From Phlyctochytrium arcticum (taxonomy: Eukaryota; Chytridiomycota; Chytridiomycetes; Chytridiales; Chytridiaceae), in the NCBI GenBank assembly GCA_025602905.1, contig JAHLKI010000007.1:868001-932000 (forward strand): 64,000 nt of DNA. Direction: 5' to 3'. The translations under genes were made by a program, and so were the position numbers. Under the pieces are notes generated by a model. The model did not search any database, had not been told where the DNA came from, and saw only the letters and a program-made list of their open reading frames with translations. Shown here in pieces: positions 30,145-42,383 of this stretch. Within the stretch, counting starts at the first letter, position 1. Every line of letters begins with the position of its first letter.

Positions 30145-33100
30145 CTTTTTTGACCACTATTTATTTACACGCACGACTAGCGCAACCTTCACAAAATATA
30201 TGGCCGACCAAACTATTGACCCAGAGGGCGAAATTGTCTCGACTTTGATGTATAAGATCAGCAGTCATCCTTCATGTTTAAAGCGTAAGAGATGGGGGAA
30301 AAGAACATTTTGCGTATTCGGGATACTGGAAAGGAACGAACCACCGGATGAGAACAGGTTTTTGTCAACTCAAACTCGCTCGACGGATCAGAGTTAACCA
30401 AAAAGAACTCTTTCATAACAGTATTACTCTCATCGCCATCCAACAACGGCGTTGAGTTTTTTTTGAAACTTATAGTCTTTCTGTGTGCGTGTGATCTGTT
30501 AACATGTCTGGTGTGGCGGGTGTGTTGCCAGCTGAAGAACATGGGGTCTTAGTATGCCCAAATAGTGCAATCTACACCCTCCATCTCCGATCCCAAATAT
30601 TGTGAGTCCCATCATGTGAGACGTGACAACAGACAAGGCTAGTCTCTATGCTCAAATGATGCAAACCTACATCCTACTTTTCCGATCTCCGAATGCCAGT
30701 TCTTTGCCCCATCCTGCCCGGCTCAAGCAATCTGGGTTGTGCCAAAGATGTCGGGTGAGTAGATTGTGGAGGAATGGATGGCCGACGCGTTTCGAGACGC
30801 GCGCTTTAATAGGAAACTTCCCACGGTGGCATGGAATTTGGGTACAAAAAACATTTTGGCCGAGAGACGATTTGCGCTGGGCAGATTTTCATTCATATTA
30901 CCTTTATTTTCTAGCTTTCCTAAAAAATCTCCGGAAGTTGAATGTTGCCTATACGTCTGGAAAAGCTTGAAACGATGAATGTTTTTCGGTGGCATTGCCA
31001 TGATGTGCCCCACTCACTGTTGGAGAATCTGAATTTACAAATAACAAGCGTCACGCGGACCGGGAGTCTCTTTCATGATGGGGCTTGCCGCAAATTGGGT
31101 GGTCCTGAATCTGTCGCAATTTAATGGGGATAGAGGCTTTCGGGATATGGAAGCAATAGGCCACCGCATCTCACAATTACCAACCTTTACCGTGGCATTT
31201 GCGGTGATTCCCAATTAGCGGTGATGTCTGACTGACTTTAGCGATGAGGACAAACTTATTTGAGGATTACAGTGGGGGATTGGGGACGACACGACCGATT
31301 GCCATGAGCGGCGGTTGCCTCGCAAGTGGGGATTGTCTTTTCTTGGGATCCACGCCTCACGGCAAGCATTTGATGGAGACATTTATTGTAATTTTAGTGC
31401 ATATAGTTGCAAATTTATATGAGTGTGATTGGTTCACATGAAATATGAGTCGGCATTTTGGTGCAAAAGATTTCTGGGGGCCCGCCTCAGTCGGCATCTA
31501 TTGTCACAGTCATTCACATTTGTATTTTTCCTTTCTTTCTCAATGATCAGCCGATACGGTTCACTGGGCAACGAGATACAGATGTTGGTGGGTGCTTAGG
31601 AAAGGGCCGTGGATTCAGTGTCTCGTTCATAACAGGAATACAAGCCGATGACTGGGTTGGGAATGCATATGAATGAACGGATATGGATTTTGTGGGTATC
31701 GGGGAAAGAAGACGGCTGCAAAGGTTCTCACCCCGAAGGAAGCTTTTGACTGGATACGTGGTTTTTTGGGCAAAGTTTTTGGGGACCGTGAGAAAACTTT
31801 TTTGCTTTTTTTTGGTCAATCCAATCTCATATTTTCATTCTTTTCGTCCTCTCTTTTTATGGTTGGATATAGGAATCTATATAAATCCTGGAGGAAGAAT
31901 ATTTGTGGGTATGTTATTTTATTTTTTAAAAAAGCATCAGGGGGACCACCACCTCGTTCGTATGTACTGTATATATATGTGTATGGTCAGACTTTGTTTG
32001 GCAAGGTTTTTTTTGGACTTTGATGTTTACTAGAGGTAAGGAACGTGTCAATTGTACTGAGGTCAAACACCGGATGGCATGTCACGTCTTTGTGACGAAA
32101 GATGACCTATATATATATAGCGGCCACAGAATTTCCCACGCTCCTCAGTGAAAACGCTCAAGAAGTGTGACAGGATTTTGTTGAGCATGGCATGGCAGCC
32201 AGTGTTCATAGAAATGGGCAGGACAAAGGCATTGAACCACTCCCGAAACAAATATCTTGGGGGGTTTTTTGATGCGAGCTTGTTCTTGTACATTTTCTTT
32301 CATCATCATTAGTCTTTTTTGCAGCAGCCCGCTCGACCATCACACCTCAAACATGGTCCTTATGTATCAACTCTGTTGTGAGGTCCGATTTGAACATTTT
32401 TACGCCCAAAACGCGGGTGACAGACTCGCTGCTTTGGGCGTTGAGAGTTTACTGCCTGATTTTGGTCACCTCAAAGATCAATCTTATCTTGATTCTTGAT
32501 TCTTGAATCTTCAGCGGGCTGAGCTCTCTGCCCACTCTGCCGTAGTCTATGCCCAGCCGACCCAGTCTTTCAAAGAATTTATTCCTTTTCGGGATCGGTT
32601 GGGGTGACATGGTGACGGATATGGGGGTTGGGGAAGGGTTCAGTTGTGCGGTTGCATATTTTTGCCAAAATACAGAACCCCCGATGGAAATGGTTCTTTC
32701 AACCGTTCGTTGACTCGAGTTTATGGGTAAATGTTGGCTCGGTGATGTGTGCACCTTGGAGCGAAAACATAGAAAGATCACCCCGGATGTGTGTGTGTGA
32801 TATACGATGCGACTTGATCACGAATGTAAGAAGCAAAAAGAAAAGAGCCTCTCTTTTCATAACAGTTTATAAACTCTCATCGCGGGGAACTTATACCTTT
32901 CAGAACGTTCACAACGGCGTCCCCTGTCGTCCAGACTCATAATTATGCATCCATCACGCCAACCTATCCCCAATGTTGAATGACAATCCTCATCAAAAAG
33001 TATCTGGAGTATTATTTTTGTCAAAAAGAGTACAGAAAAGTATACCCCAAAAAAAAAAAAAGTTGTTCAGATGGATACAGAAAGAAAAAGTCAGAGGGGG

Positions 33101-33207
33101 AGGGAAAGGGTACAGAGAGAGAGAGAGTTCAACAGAAAAAAGGAAGGGAGGGGGAAAAGGGATTTTATGATACAAAAAGGAGTAGTATAGTCAAGGCAAA
33201 TGTTTCA
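30145..33207. other. About 3 kb without a supportable gene
   Basis: Several ORFs of 60-115 codons occur on both strands, but none shows a signal peptide, motif, codon bias or splice logic. An A/G-rich stretch (33047-33160) lies at the 3' side of the symporter gene. I saw no tRNA or clear repeat. Confidence 0.4.
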
Positions 33208-35456
33208 TCATATGACGGTAGCCTGACTTTCACCCCGGTACTTATCCCCACCACCACCACCAACGACGGGCGAAATCTCATCTCGTCCGTGCTTGTCCAC
33301 ATGAGGAGTAGTCGTCCCATCCGTAATCTGATCAGGATCAAAGGTATCAACCACTTTAGGCGCCGGAATCAACCAGTTCAATGCATTGGGGTAGATGGCG
33401 CCCAAAAGAACCCAGGCGGGGACCATTAACGCAATGATCAATCCCAACCACGCCATGGGCATTTCCGTCTTCTTCATGACACCCTCGTAAACAACGACTT
33501 GGATAATGGTGAGTGCAGGGGTCGTGACGTATTTAATGAGGAGAGGGTAGAAGAGGGGAATACGGGTCTGGGTGCCGGTACGAATCAAGGTGTTCATGTC
33601 GTTCATAAAGGTGATGGATTGGTAGAGGATGAGGTCGTGGATGGCGGGGGTGCCGGCGTGTTTGAAGGCCAAAGCACAGCCGAGGAGGAAGAGGAGGGCC
33701 CAGATGCCGAATCCGAGGGCGAGGCCGAGAGCTAGGGAACCGGAAGCGTAGCCGATGACGGTGCCGAGGATGGGACCGAGCATCCATCCGGCATTGTAGA
33801 GGAGGAAGGCGGGGGTGGATGTGCGTTGACACGTTTCCGAGGCTTGGTACCAGGTGGATGCGGCCCAGGCCTTCATGAGACCGAGGAAAACCATGGCGAT
33901 CGAGTTGATGAAGGTGTCGACCGAGTCCAAGGCCAGGATGCCGATATCGGAGGCGTAGAGGCCCAAAGTGGTGACGCCAATGACGCAGAGGACGGCGGGG
34001 ACGGCCGGGCCCGAGAATTTGTTGAATTTGCGGGAATCCTTGATGGTGGTGGAAGCGGCTTCCACGAGAGAAAAGGCAGACCCGATGCCGAGGAGAAAGA
34101 GGGTAAAGAAAAAGATGGCGTTCCAGAATTGGGGGACGGGCATGGATGCGAGGGCGACGGGGTAAGCGATGAATCCGAGACCAAAAGTGGAGGTGAAGCC
34201 TTTGACGTTGGCGGCGCCAAGGAAACCAATGACACCAAAGACGGTAAAGCCGCAAATGACTTCAAACATGGAGTTGGAGAGACCAATGATGAGAGCGTCT
34301 TGAACGGCGTCCTGGTGTTTGGAGTTGTAGGAGGCGTAGGCCGTCATGACACCCGTACCGATACCGATGGAGAAGAAGATGTGTGAGACGGCTTCGACCC
34401 AGACGGATCCATTTGCTAATTTTGTCGCGTCAAAGGTGCCAAAGTAGAGCTTGATGCCTTCAGCGGCGTTGGGGAGGGTGACGCCGCGAACCAGCAATAC
34501 GATTACCAAGATGGAGGGGAGGGTCATGGTGACTTGGACGACGCGGCCGGCAGTGAGGACACCTTTCCAGATGGCAAGGTAGATGAAGGCCCAGACGACA
34601 AGTCCACCGGTAAAGGTGGCTCCAACGATATTACGGGTCATGCCTGGCTGGGCGACGGCCTGGAGGATTTCATTGTTGAAATAGTCGCCAGAGGACGTGA
34701 GGCCGCCGGCCCAGGGGAGCGTGGTTTGAAAGCAGCGGACAAAGTAGACGGTGACCCAGGCGATAATCACCGAGTAGTAGAGACCGACCATGTACGAGGT
34801 ATGCGCGGAACCGGCGCCAATGCCTCTGAGTCTTCGATGGATCTTGTTGAACGCAGTCACATCTCCTGATCGACTTGTTTGTCCTATTGATTCATTCAAC
34901 TTGGGTTAGCCTTTGTTTCATGTTTACACTCTCATCCCACATCCCTCATCCAACCATATCCACCAAACCATCCGAGTCTGTGAGTATAACGCATTGCTCC
35001 TGTCGTCGTATTGTTGCCAAATCTTCCCACGCCCCCCCCCCCCCCTCCCTCCGGATAAACTGATGAACCAAGTCTGCAAAACCATCCGCGCCCATCCATT
35101 TTTCCTTTTGGAAAAATGTCTGGGCCACCCTCGGCCTCTGGAAAAAAGTCTCGCTCGCGCGGGCCCTCCTGGGGTCGTCACAAGTCCCACGCGTACTCAC
35201 CAAGAATAAGCTCCAGAGCCAGAATGGGTAGGCCCACACAAAAGAGTCCCAGAAGGTACGGAATAAAAAAGGCAATACCGGCCTGAGCATTGAAAACGAC
35301 ACCCGGAAAACGCAGTAGATTCCCTAGGCCGATAGCCGAAGACATGGCAGCCAGGACAAAGGCCGTACGGGAAGGCCATTGATCACGACCATCTTCGCCC
35401 TGGTCGCTCTTTGTTTCGCCAAAGATTTTGCGGTGGATGGTCCGCAGCACTCCCAT
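33208..35456 (-). CDS. Sodium:neurotransmitter symporter (SLC6/NSS family)
   Basis: Two exons (35201-35456 and 33208-34883) give 643 residues. It is predicted to be a Na+-coupled importer of amino acids or related amines at the plasma membrane. TM1 has the family signature GLGNLLRFP, followed by an aromatic- and Gly-rich TM2 region. The join gives ALELILGQ, matching the conserved E-x-x-LGQ after TM2. About twelve hydrophobic segments follow, including TM6 (FFSIGIGTGVMTAYASY) and TM8 (LGIGSAFSLVEA). The C-terminus is Gly-rich and hydrophilic. The 317-bp intron (34884-35200) is unusually long for this window and carries a C run. The family is common in animals and bacteria but patchy in fungi. 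The substrate cannot be told by eye. Confidence 0.92.
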
Positions 35457-37259
35457 TTGTGTGTCGCTGTGTGGGCGGGGAGGTGGTGCTTGTCGGGAGG
35501 GAGGGGCTGTTTTCGAGGAAAAAAGCGAGAGTGAAATGGATGCTATATGAGGAGTTGTTGCAGTTGGATCATTCCCACACGTGATTAAAAAGTGGAAGGA
35601 GGAGTTTGGCGAGCGAAAGGAGGGAAGGAGGAGGTTCAACGAAGGATATATAAAAAGAAGTTCCCACAGGCCACAGGGCAGAATACAATAGATCGTAACC
35701 CTAGCCGGAATAGAGTTTTTGCGTTTTTTGCGTTGCGGGGGACACGGGCCGTGTGACGCGGCGTTTTTTTCATTGGGAATATTCTTGGGAAGCTTTTTTT
35801 GGATTCATTCGGGCGGTGGATTTTGTTTGCGGTGGGGGGGGGGGGGGGGGGTTCTTTCGGTGGGGGGGGATTCCGTTCCGCCGTTCCGGTGGGGAGGGAG
35901 TCTCAGGCTCAAGAGTGGGGCAAGAGAGTAAGAAGACAATACTCCCGAGTAAACTGCCCCCAGCGTCATAGTCAGGGTCCCTAGCACAACCTTATCCCAT
36001 TACACACACTAAAAGTCTAAACGACCCCCCGCCACATTGGGGACATTGACGGGTATCTACACTATCACAGATCCCAACCGATCTCAAAGGCTCGAGAAGC
36101 TACACCTTGATCAAAGGCTGAAAAGCAAAGCAAAGCGGAAAGCGGAGGGCGGCTCGGGTTTGAGAAATTGAGAATATATCAAACGGCTGCGGCCACAGAT
36201 GATCAGAAGATACGTTCAAGGAATCAACAAGGCTCAAGCAAAAGGGCACAGTCACAGGTGGCTCAGGTCGCATGAGACGAAACCTTCCCGGGTGGATTCA
36301 GGTGGGACGTGGATTTCTTGTTGGATTCACGGACGCTTGATTTTAGTTCTGCAAATTAAAAACTTGTTGCTTAAATCAAAGGCTATGGGGGAGACTCGGG
36401 CAGAGTGCCCAGGGCCAGAGAAAAACTGTCTTTCGGGTTTCACTCATTGCTTGCTGGGGGGTTGTAATAGCGAGTGCTGGCGCAAATCCATATGTCCGAC
36501 ATGTCGGCGAGCGCATGACTGTGCCGCCGGTTCTGTCGATCCCGAGTCCGATCGAAAGTGGCGTAGAAGGGGCCCAGTGGGACGGTAAAGCAGTTCTTGG
36601 CAAGTATATCAAGTGAAAGAGTTCCCGCGGACGGTGAAGAGTCGACGGTGGGCCTGAGAGGCTCGCTAAACACATCTCAGCGCAGATCTCAGCGCAACCC
36701 CCAAGATAATAAAAAAGAAGGACGTGACTTCCATCCTACTGAAGTTTTGAACTCATCCTCCACACATGCTATGAAAAATTCCACAAAAGTAGACCAAAAT
36801 TCATGGGGTTCTTAGAATGATAGTACTAGTTGGTCTGAGGACAAAACAGATGAGCATCGGAATGCTGAACGGTGATTCCTTTCCTTCAAACAATAAACTC
36901 TTCAACAAGTTTCTCTTCCACCTCTCGCTGCCCCAATCACAACACTACACCCAAAAAGACTCATCCCGTCCACTAGTGACTTTCCCCCATTCGCCCATTC
37001 TCATATTCTCAGCTCCCCAAGATAATCCCAAGAACAAAGAACCAACGAAAAACGCTTGCGAAAGGTGATGACACAACTTCGTGGAACAGTCACGGATGAG
37101 TCAGCACTGCAGGCAGGCCAAAACCCTCACGCGATAGACCCAACTTTTATGTCAAGCAAGAAACGGAGAGCATAAAATCCTATTTGTCCACCACACCACA
37201 AGAACTTCCATACCCGCAAGCAAAAGCATCTCACATCGAGAAAAAAAAAAAGCCATCAA
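35457..37259. other. Intergenic region between two divergent genes
   Basis: 1.8 kb with no gene supported. It includes a run of 18 G (35834-35851) followed by shorter G runs, which could form a G-quadruplex. Confidence 0.4.
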
Positions 37260-39333
37260 ATGACCACCCACCACCACGGACTGACAGGCTCCGACGCCGT
37301 CGCCCTCGCGCAAAAACTCGCTGCAACCTCTCTTGATGCAGATTTCGATTCATTAGAGGTGGACGACGACGAGACGACCACTCAACCTCTTTCCTACAAG
37401 GTACTACTTACTTGTTAATTTTTTCATGTGTGGTTGATTACTGATGATGGACTTAGGATCTGTACTTGAACCCCACGATCGAGAACCTGGCGCTACTCAC
37501 CAAACAACTGGATGACCGAATAGAGGATGGACGGGGAGAGACTATATTGGAACTGGGCGTTGAGGGTGCGTTTATATCATATATCTTGTATGGGCGGTGC
37601 ATGATGGCTAAATGGCACAGATGTTTGTAGAGGACGGGAAATCGATGAATTTGACTGAGCAGGAATTTGCGACGTGTCTAAAGACATTAGAAAAGGCTGC
37701 TGATCCACTCAAGGTGGACGTGACTGTCATCTTTTCTGGGCCGCTCGAGGCTTCGAAAAGTGGGAATAGCAAGGCTGGGGCGTCAACTTCTACTACTACT
37801 ACTGACAACGACACACGATCTTCCACTACCACTGAAACCGAATCCAAACCCTCTGTTGGGCACCTCCTTTTACGACGCCGAGCAGGCAACGTCGAAGATT
37901 TAATGGAACTCCGAATATGCGTCGTAGGAAATGTCGACGCCGGCAAATCCACCCTTATCGGCGTCCTCACCAAGGACGTCCTCGACGATGGCCGAGGCAA
38001 AGCCCGCATCAACCTCTTTCGCAACAAACACGAAATCGAATCCGGCCGTACCTCGTCCGTCGGTCTCGAAATCCTGGGATTCGGCTCAAAAGGGGAAACG
38101 ATTACACCCGCCCAACTCGGAAAATCCAAATTAAACTGGGACGATATTTGCCATGTCGCCCCCAAACTCCTTAGTTTCATCGATTTAGCCGGCCACGAAA
38201 AATACCTCAAAACCACCGTGTTTGGTATGACGGGCGGCAACCCCGATTTCGCCATGTTGATGATTGGATCCAATTCCGGGATTATCGGCATGACCAAAGA
38301 ACATCTCGGTCTAGCCCTCGCACTCAACGTCCCCGTCTTTATCGTCATTACCAAAATCGACATGTGTCCTGCGAATGTATTGGAAAACACGATTAGTCAG
38401 CTGGTCAAGATTTTGAAATCGGCGGGGTGTAGGAAAATCCCCATGTTTATGCATTCGGCGTCGGATGTGCTTGTCACTGCGGGTAATTTCGTTTCAGAAC
38501 GGTTATGCCCCATATTCCAAGTCTCGAGTGTGGACGGGTCCGGACTCGATTTACTCAAACTCTTCCTGAACGTTCTGAGAGCTACCACGACAAAATACGA
38601 TAGTAACCAACCTGTCGAATTCCAAATCACGGATACATTTTCGGTACCTGGAGTCGGAACGGTCGTTTCTGGGACAGTCATGTCGGGGATTGTCCATGTT
38701 GGCGATTCCCTGCTTTTGGGGCCGGACAGCATAGGCCATTTCACGCCCACCCTCATCAAATCCATCCAACGCAAACGGGTGACTGTCCCCTTAGCTACCG
38801 CCGGGCACGCCGCCGCCTTTGCACTCAAAAAAATCAAACGCGCCTCATTACGAAAAGGCATGGTCCTCCTCTCCAAATCCATCGATGCCAAAGCCTACTA
38901 CGAATTCGAAGCGGAAATCTTGGTCCTCTACCACTCTACAACCATCTCGCAGAAATACCAGGCGATGGTCCACTGCGGGTGTGTACGCCAGACGGCCCGG
39001 ATTGTAGGCTTGGATAAACAAGTGTTGAGAACGGGGGATCGGGCGTTTGTGAGGTTTCGGTTTATCCAACATCCCGAGTATTTGAAAATGGGGGATAGAC
39101 TGTTGTTTCGGGAGGGACGGACCAAAGGGGTCGGAAAAGTCTCGCGGTTGTTCTCGGAATCGGAAGCACTGGCGCCCCATCAGACACATATCTCAACTTC
39201 GACTCCTACAACGACTGGTGGACAGGGCGGAACGAGTCTGAAAAAACATCATTCGCATCATCAGTATCATCATCATCATCATAGTCATAACCCGCGGTTA
39301 CCGTCCTCGTCTGGAGGCGTGTCGGCTGGGTGA
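37260..39333 (+). CDS. GTP-binding protein of the GTPBP1/GTPBP2 (EF-Tu-like) group
   Basis: Three exons (37260-37400, 37457-37565, 37631-39333) give 650 residues. Translational-GTPase motifs are the P-loop GNVDAGKS (about residue 183), [12 protein letters not shown] for G3 and TKID for G4. An RTSSVG switch I follows the P-loop, as in GTPBP1. An N-terminal regulatory region of about 175 residues and a domain II/III region with [13 protein letters not shown] complete the fold. The C-terminal tail is His/Ser-rich ([14 protein letters not shown]). In animals GTPBP1 acts in mRNA turnover and translation quality control; a similar role is inferred. Exon 2 joins exon 3 as GAG-G|AG after the TTTGTAG acceptor, which restores the conserved ELGVEEDGKS reading. 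Confidence 0.9.
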
Positions 39334-39498
39334 AGATGGTCTCTCTCTCTCTCTACCCCGCTTTTCTTTTCTGATGTATATAGTGTTTTTGAAAGCCAAG
39401 CTGCTACTTGTACAATATTTTTTTTTCTGGGATGATTGAAACATGGGTGTCTCCCAACAACATATGAGCTTCTAGAAAATGTCTAATTAAACAAAATT

Positions 39499-39610
39499 AA
39501 GTATGAACACGATAGTGCCTGCACTACTAGGTCGTAAAGGTATAAAGGGCCAGGCATGATCCCCTTGTTTTTTTCCAGCCCAGAGAGCTGCCCCAAACAT
39601 CAAAACTGCA
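39499..39610 (-). pseudogene. Tandem partial duplicate of the EI24-gene 3' end
   Basis: An imperfect copy of the last 30 or so codons of the next gene. In the minus direction it retains AALWA, KQGDHAW and SSAGTIV, against AALWAVDLEKQG and SSAGTIV in the intact gene. It lies just downstream of that gene's stop. Confidence 0.6.
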
Positions 39611-39658
39611 CAGGACGTTATTCTATAGACATGTCCAAAAAAAAAAAAAAAAAAGTAT

Positions 39659-40414
39659 TTACACAATAGTGCCCGCACTACTACTCCCACGTCGTATAGG
39701 ACCAGGCATGATCCCCTGTTTTTCCAGGTCGACGGCCCAGAGTGCTGCCCCCACCGTATTCGTAAACATGAAAATCATCCCGACCACCGGAATCATTTCC
39801 AGGGCAATAGCCGCCGCCCCAAACGCGACATAGGAAGGCCGATGGGATTTCACAAAAGCATGGCCGGTCCCAAACCCCCATTTCCGCAATTCAAACCAGT
39901 GGAGATGCTGCGACCAGGCCGAGAGGTACCCATTCAATGCAAAAAAGAAGAGTGTGCCGAATACGGGGATTAAATTGAAGGGGGCCGTGACGATTAGGAC
40001 AACCAGGCGGAGGAAGAAGAGGTAGAAGAGGTAGATTCCGAAATGGGAGATGCTGAGCCAGCATCCTCGGGCACAACTTCCCCCCGGGGTATCTTGACCC
40101 GTTTGCAGCGAGAGTGTATCGTCGAATACCTGGTCCGCGACGGTCGGAAGGACAATGGCGAAAAACAGGAAACAGGACATAAAGATTTCGAGGAGGATGA
40201 GGATGACGGATATCAGCCAGGAGAGCCAGGACGGGAGGTGGGTATCGAGAGCTCGGGCTTGCGGGGCGAGGGCGAACGTGAAGAGGAGGATGGTGGAGGT
40301 GAGACTGAAGAGGAGGGAGAGGAGGAGGCCGCAGAGGAGACGGGTCCAGAGGGAGGGGTGGGTGAGGAAGAAGAGGATGCCGCGGAGGGGGTAGGCGGAG
40401 GGATGGAGGTACAT
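39659..40414 (-). CDS. EI24-domain (Rrt8/Lds-like) multi-pass membrane protein
   Basis: A single-exon ORF of 251 residues. AYPLRGILFFLTHPSLW at the start is the family signature. Hydrophobic segments lie at about 27-47, 63-90, 125-160 and 197-225. The PFNLIPVFGTLFFFALNGYLSAW stretch and the later R-K-W-G-F plus IPVVGMIFMFTNTVGAALWA stretch are typical of EI24/CysZ-like proteins. Yeast relatives associate with lipid droplets and spore-wall formation; animal EI24 is an ER autophagy factor. The precise role here is unknown. Its 3' end has been partly duplicated just downstream. Confidence 0.8.
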   Translation of the reverse strand: MYLHPSAYPLRGILFFLTHPSLWTRLLCGLLLSLLFSLTSTILLFTFALAPQARALDTHLPSWLSWLISVILILLEIFMSCFLFFAIVLPTVADQVFDDTLSLQTGQDTPGGSCARGCWLSISHFGIYLFYLFFLRLVVLIVTAPFNLIPVFGTLFFFALNGYLSAWSQHLHWFELRKWGFGTGHAFVKSHRPSYVAFGAAAIALEMIPVVGMIFMFTNTVGAALWAVDLEKQGIMPGPIRRGSSSAGTIV

Positions 40415-41081
40415 TTTTTGGCCTCTCTCGTCCCGTACTTTTTGTGCTGAGGGTTTACCCCGAAGTGTTGTACCAAAATATTAGGTGGATTTGATCGGTC
40501 GTATTTTTTTGGGTGCTGGTTTGGAAAAGTGTTCAACAAGGAAACGTTCACGACCGACTCCAAGTGGCTGTACATTCCATTTATTGATGACAATGTCAAA
40601 AAATCGAAACTCCGCTTGTAGCCGTCCTTAGCTTATCGTTGGCTTTCTCTGTGTCTGTAAAAACGCTGACGGTTTGGGAATTTGTTTCCTCATTTCGTTA
40701 CAGTACCCAATCGTTCCCCGCTCTCGATCCATCTCTCGCTCTCTTCCTTTGTCTCCCTCAGCTGTTTTTAACTTTGAGCTAAACTTGGAGCATTTATTTA
40801 CAGTGCTTAATTTTCAATACTAGTCTGGACACTCAGGCGGAGGGCGCACCCGGGCTTTAATGTCTTTGCTACATGGATTTTTCGTCTCCACGGTCTTTTG
40901 AAATTTGGCAATACAATACCAGTCGCTAACAACCTATTTCGGGGAGCCCACAATGGCCCAACCCATCCCAATCATATTGGATAACATTCAGAAGATAAAC
41001 TGCTGGCTAGGACTGCTAGTAAGTTATACTTTAATGTTATATAAGTCAACCAAAACCAAATCAGTCCCTCATCAATTAAGA
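40415..41081. other. Intergenic between the divergent EI24 and receptor genes
   Basis: Shared upstream region. An open frame (from 40905) runs into the receptor exon, but its upstream ATGs add no sensible receptor sequence. I therefore place the start at 41082. Confidence 0.4.
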
Positions 41082-42383
41082 ATGGGTGACCCCAAAATTA
41101 TATACCGTCTGCTCGACCCGAATCGAGATGACCTCTATTTCCAACCATGGCAGACTGCTTTTTCGGCGGTTTTGTGTGTGGAGACGTTTGCAATTATACT
41201 GGCCAACCTGTTCACCATCATTATTTTGGCCAAGAACCGACACCTTCATACGCTGCAGGTAAATGCTCGGGGTTTGTTTCTTTCTCCTATTTCTCTTGTT
41301 GTCCCGACTCATGAACATCTGATATAGAATTGGCTACTCTTAAATGTGATGGTTACCGACCTTTGTGTTGGTTTCAGCAAGTTTGCACAATTGGCCCCAA
41401 ACACCATTGCCGGGCGCTTTGCCATCAAAAACTTTAGCTGTCAATTCGCGGGATACACTGATGTGGTACGTCTTACCTGACATTTCACTGCGAGAAATGG
41501 GACTCACCGGGGCAAATTGACAACATTAGTTATTCTGCGCCCAAAGCGTATCGGGCTGCCTTCTCCTGAGTTACGAACGATACATGGTCATTGTTCGATG
41601 CAGACGCCTTACTGCTGGCGAAGTCTATTTCATGATTGGCATGTGCTGGTGCATAAGTGCACTCCTGGCTTCGTTACCGTATTGGTTCGGTATCGCCTAT
41701 GTCATCCAACCGTCCATGGTATACTGCAATTGCGATTGGTCGGGCCCCAAAATGCTATTGCGTGGGCGTGTTTTGTTGTATGCTCAACCGCGAATTTTGG
41801 GTGTGGGATCATTTACGCCCTGATTTTTCGGAAGCTCATTCAGAATAGAAAGCATTTTTTAAGATTGGAATCGTCAGAGCTGAAGACGAGCATCAATGAA
41901 AAGATTGCAACCAAGAAGGCGAGGAGAGCAAATGAATTGGAATTCAAAGTGGCCGTCAAGGTATGGGTTTGGGTTCTGGGGGGCAGTTCCCATTCGCAAT
42001 TATGCTTTTTTGTTGACCGCCTCGTTTTATTTGTGCATACAGTTCTCGGTAATTGTTGCCACTCTTGTCCTCAACTGGCTTCCCTACGACATCAAGTTTG
42101 CCTACGAAGAAATCACCCGCCAGGAAGTGGTTCAATACTACGATTGCATCTGCATCATTATGGCTTGGTTCAAGTAGGTCCCCGTCTCTTTTTGTTGCAT
42201 TTCGTTTGCTGCGTGCCCGGTATAATGCGTTGTTCAAGTTCCATATGTAACCCCGTGGCCATCATTTTTTTCGATGTTCGCTGGCTTAAAGCGGCCAAGG
42301 AAATCATCAAACTGGAAGACCGCACCGACCGCACGGAAAACGGCTCAGGCTCAGGCTCAGCCGATGCCAAGTCGCTTGGCTGA
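41082..42383 (+). CDS. Seven-helix receptor of rhodopsin (class A) type, with an apparent frameshift
   Basis: Five exons (41082-41258, 41328-41465, 41530-41960, 42043-42173, 42239-42383), about 340 residues. TM1 follows a 30-residue N-terminus. TM2 is LLLNVMVTDLCVG; TM3 ends in SYERYMVIVR, an ERY version of DRY. TM4 and a Cys-containing extracellular loop 2 follow. TM5 is AWACFVVCSTANFGCGIIYALIF, TM6 has NWLPY in place of CWxP, and TM7 has NSICNPVAIIFFD in place of NPxxY. Within exon 3 the frame must slip back one base between loop 2 (NCDWSGPK) and TM5, near 41740-41757 (ccccaaaa). No intron fits there. The residue matching the retinal Lys of opsins is Trp, so this is not a photopigment. The ligand is unknown. 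Confidence 0.75.

Noticed and set aside
41021..41081. An upstream intron and earlier start for the receptor gene (GTAAGT at about 41021, acceptor ATTAAG)
   Set aside because: The splice phase does not match the receptor frame and leads to an immediate stop, so the start at 41082 is preferred.
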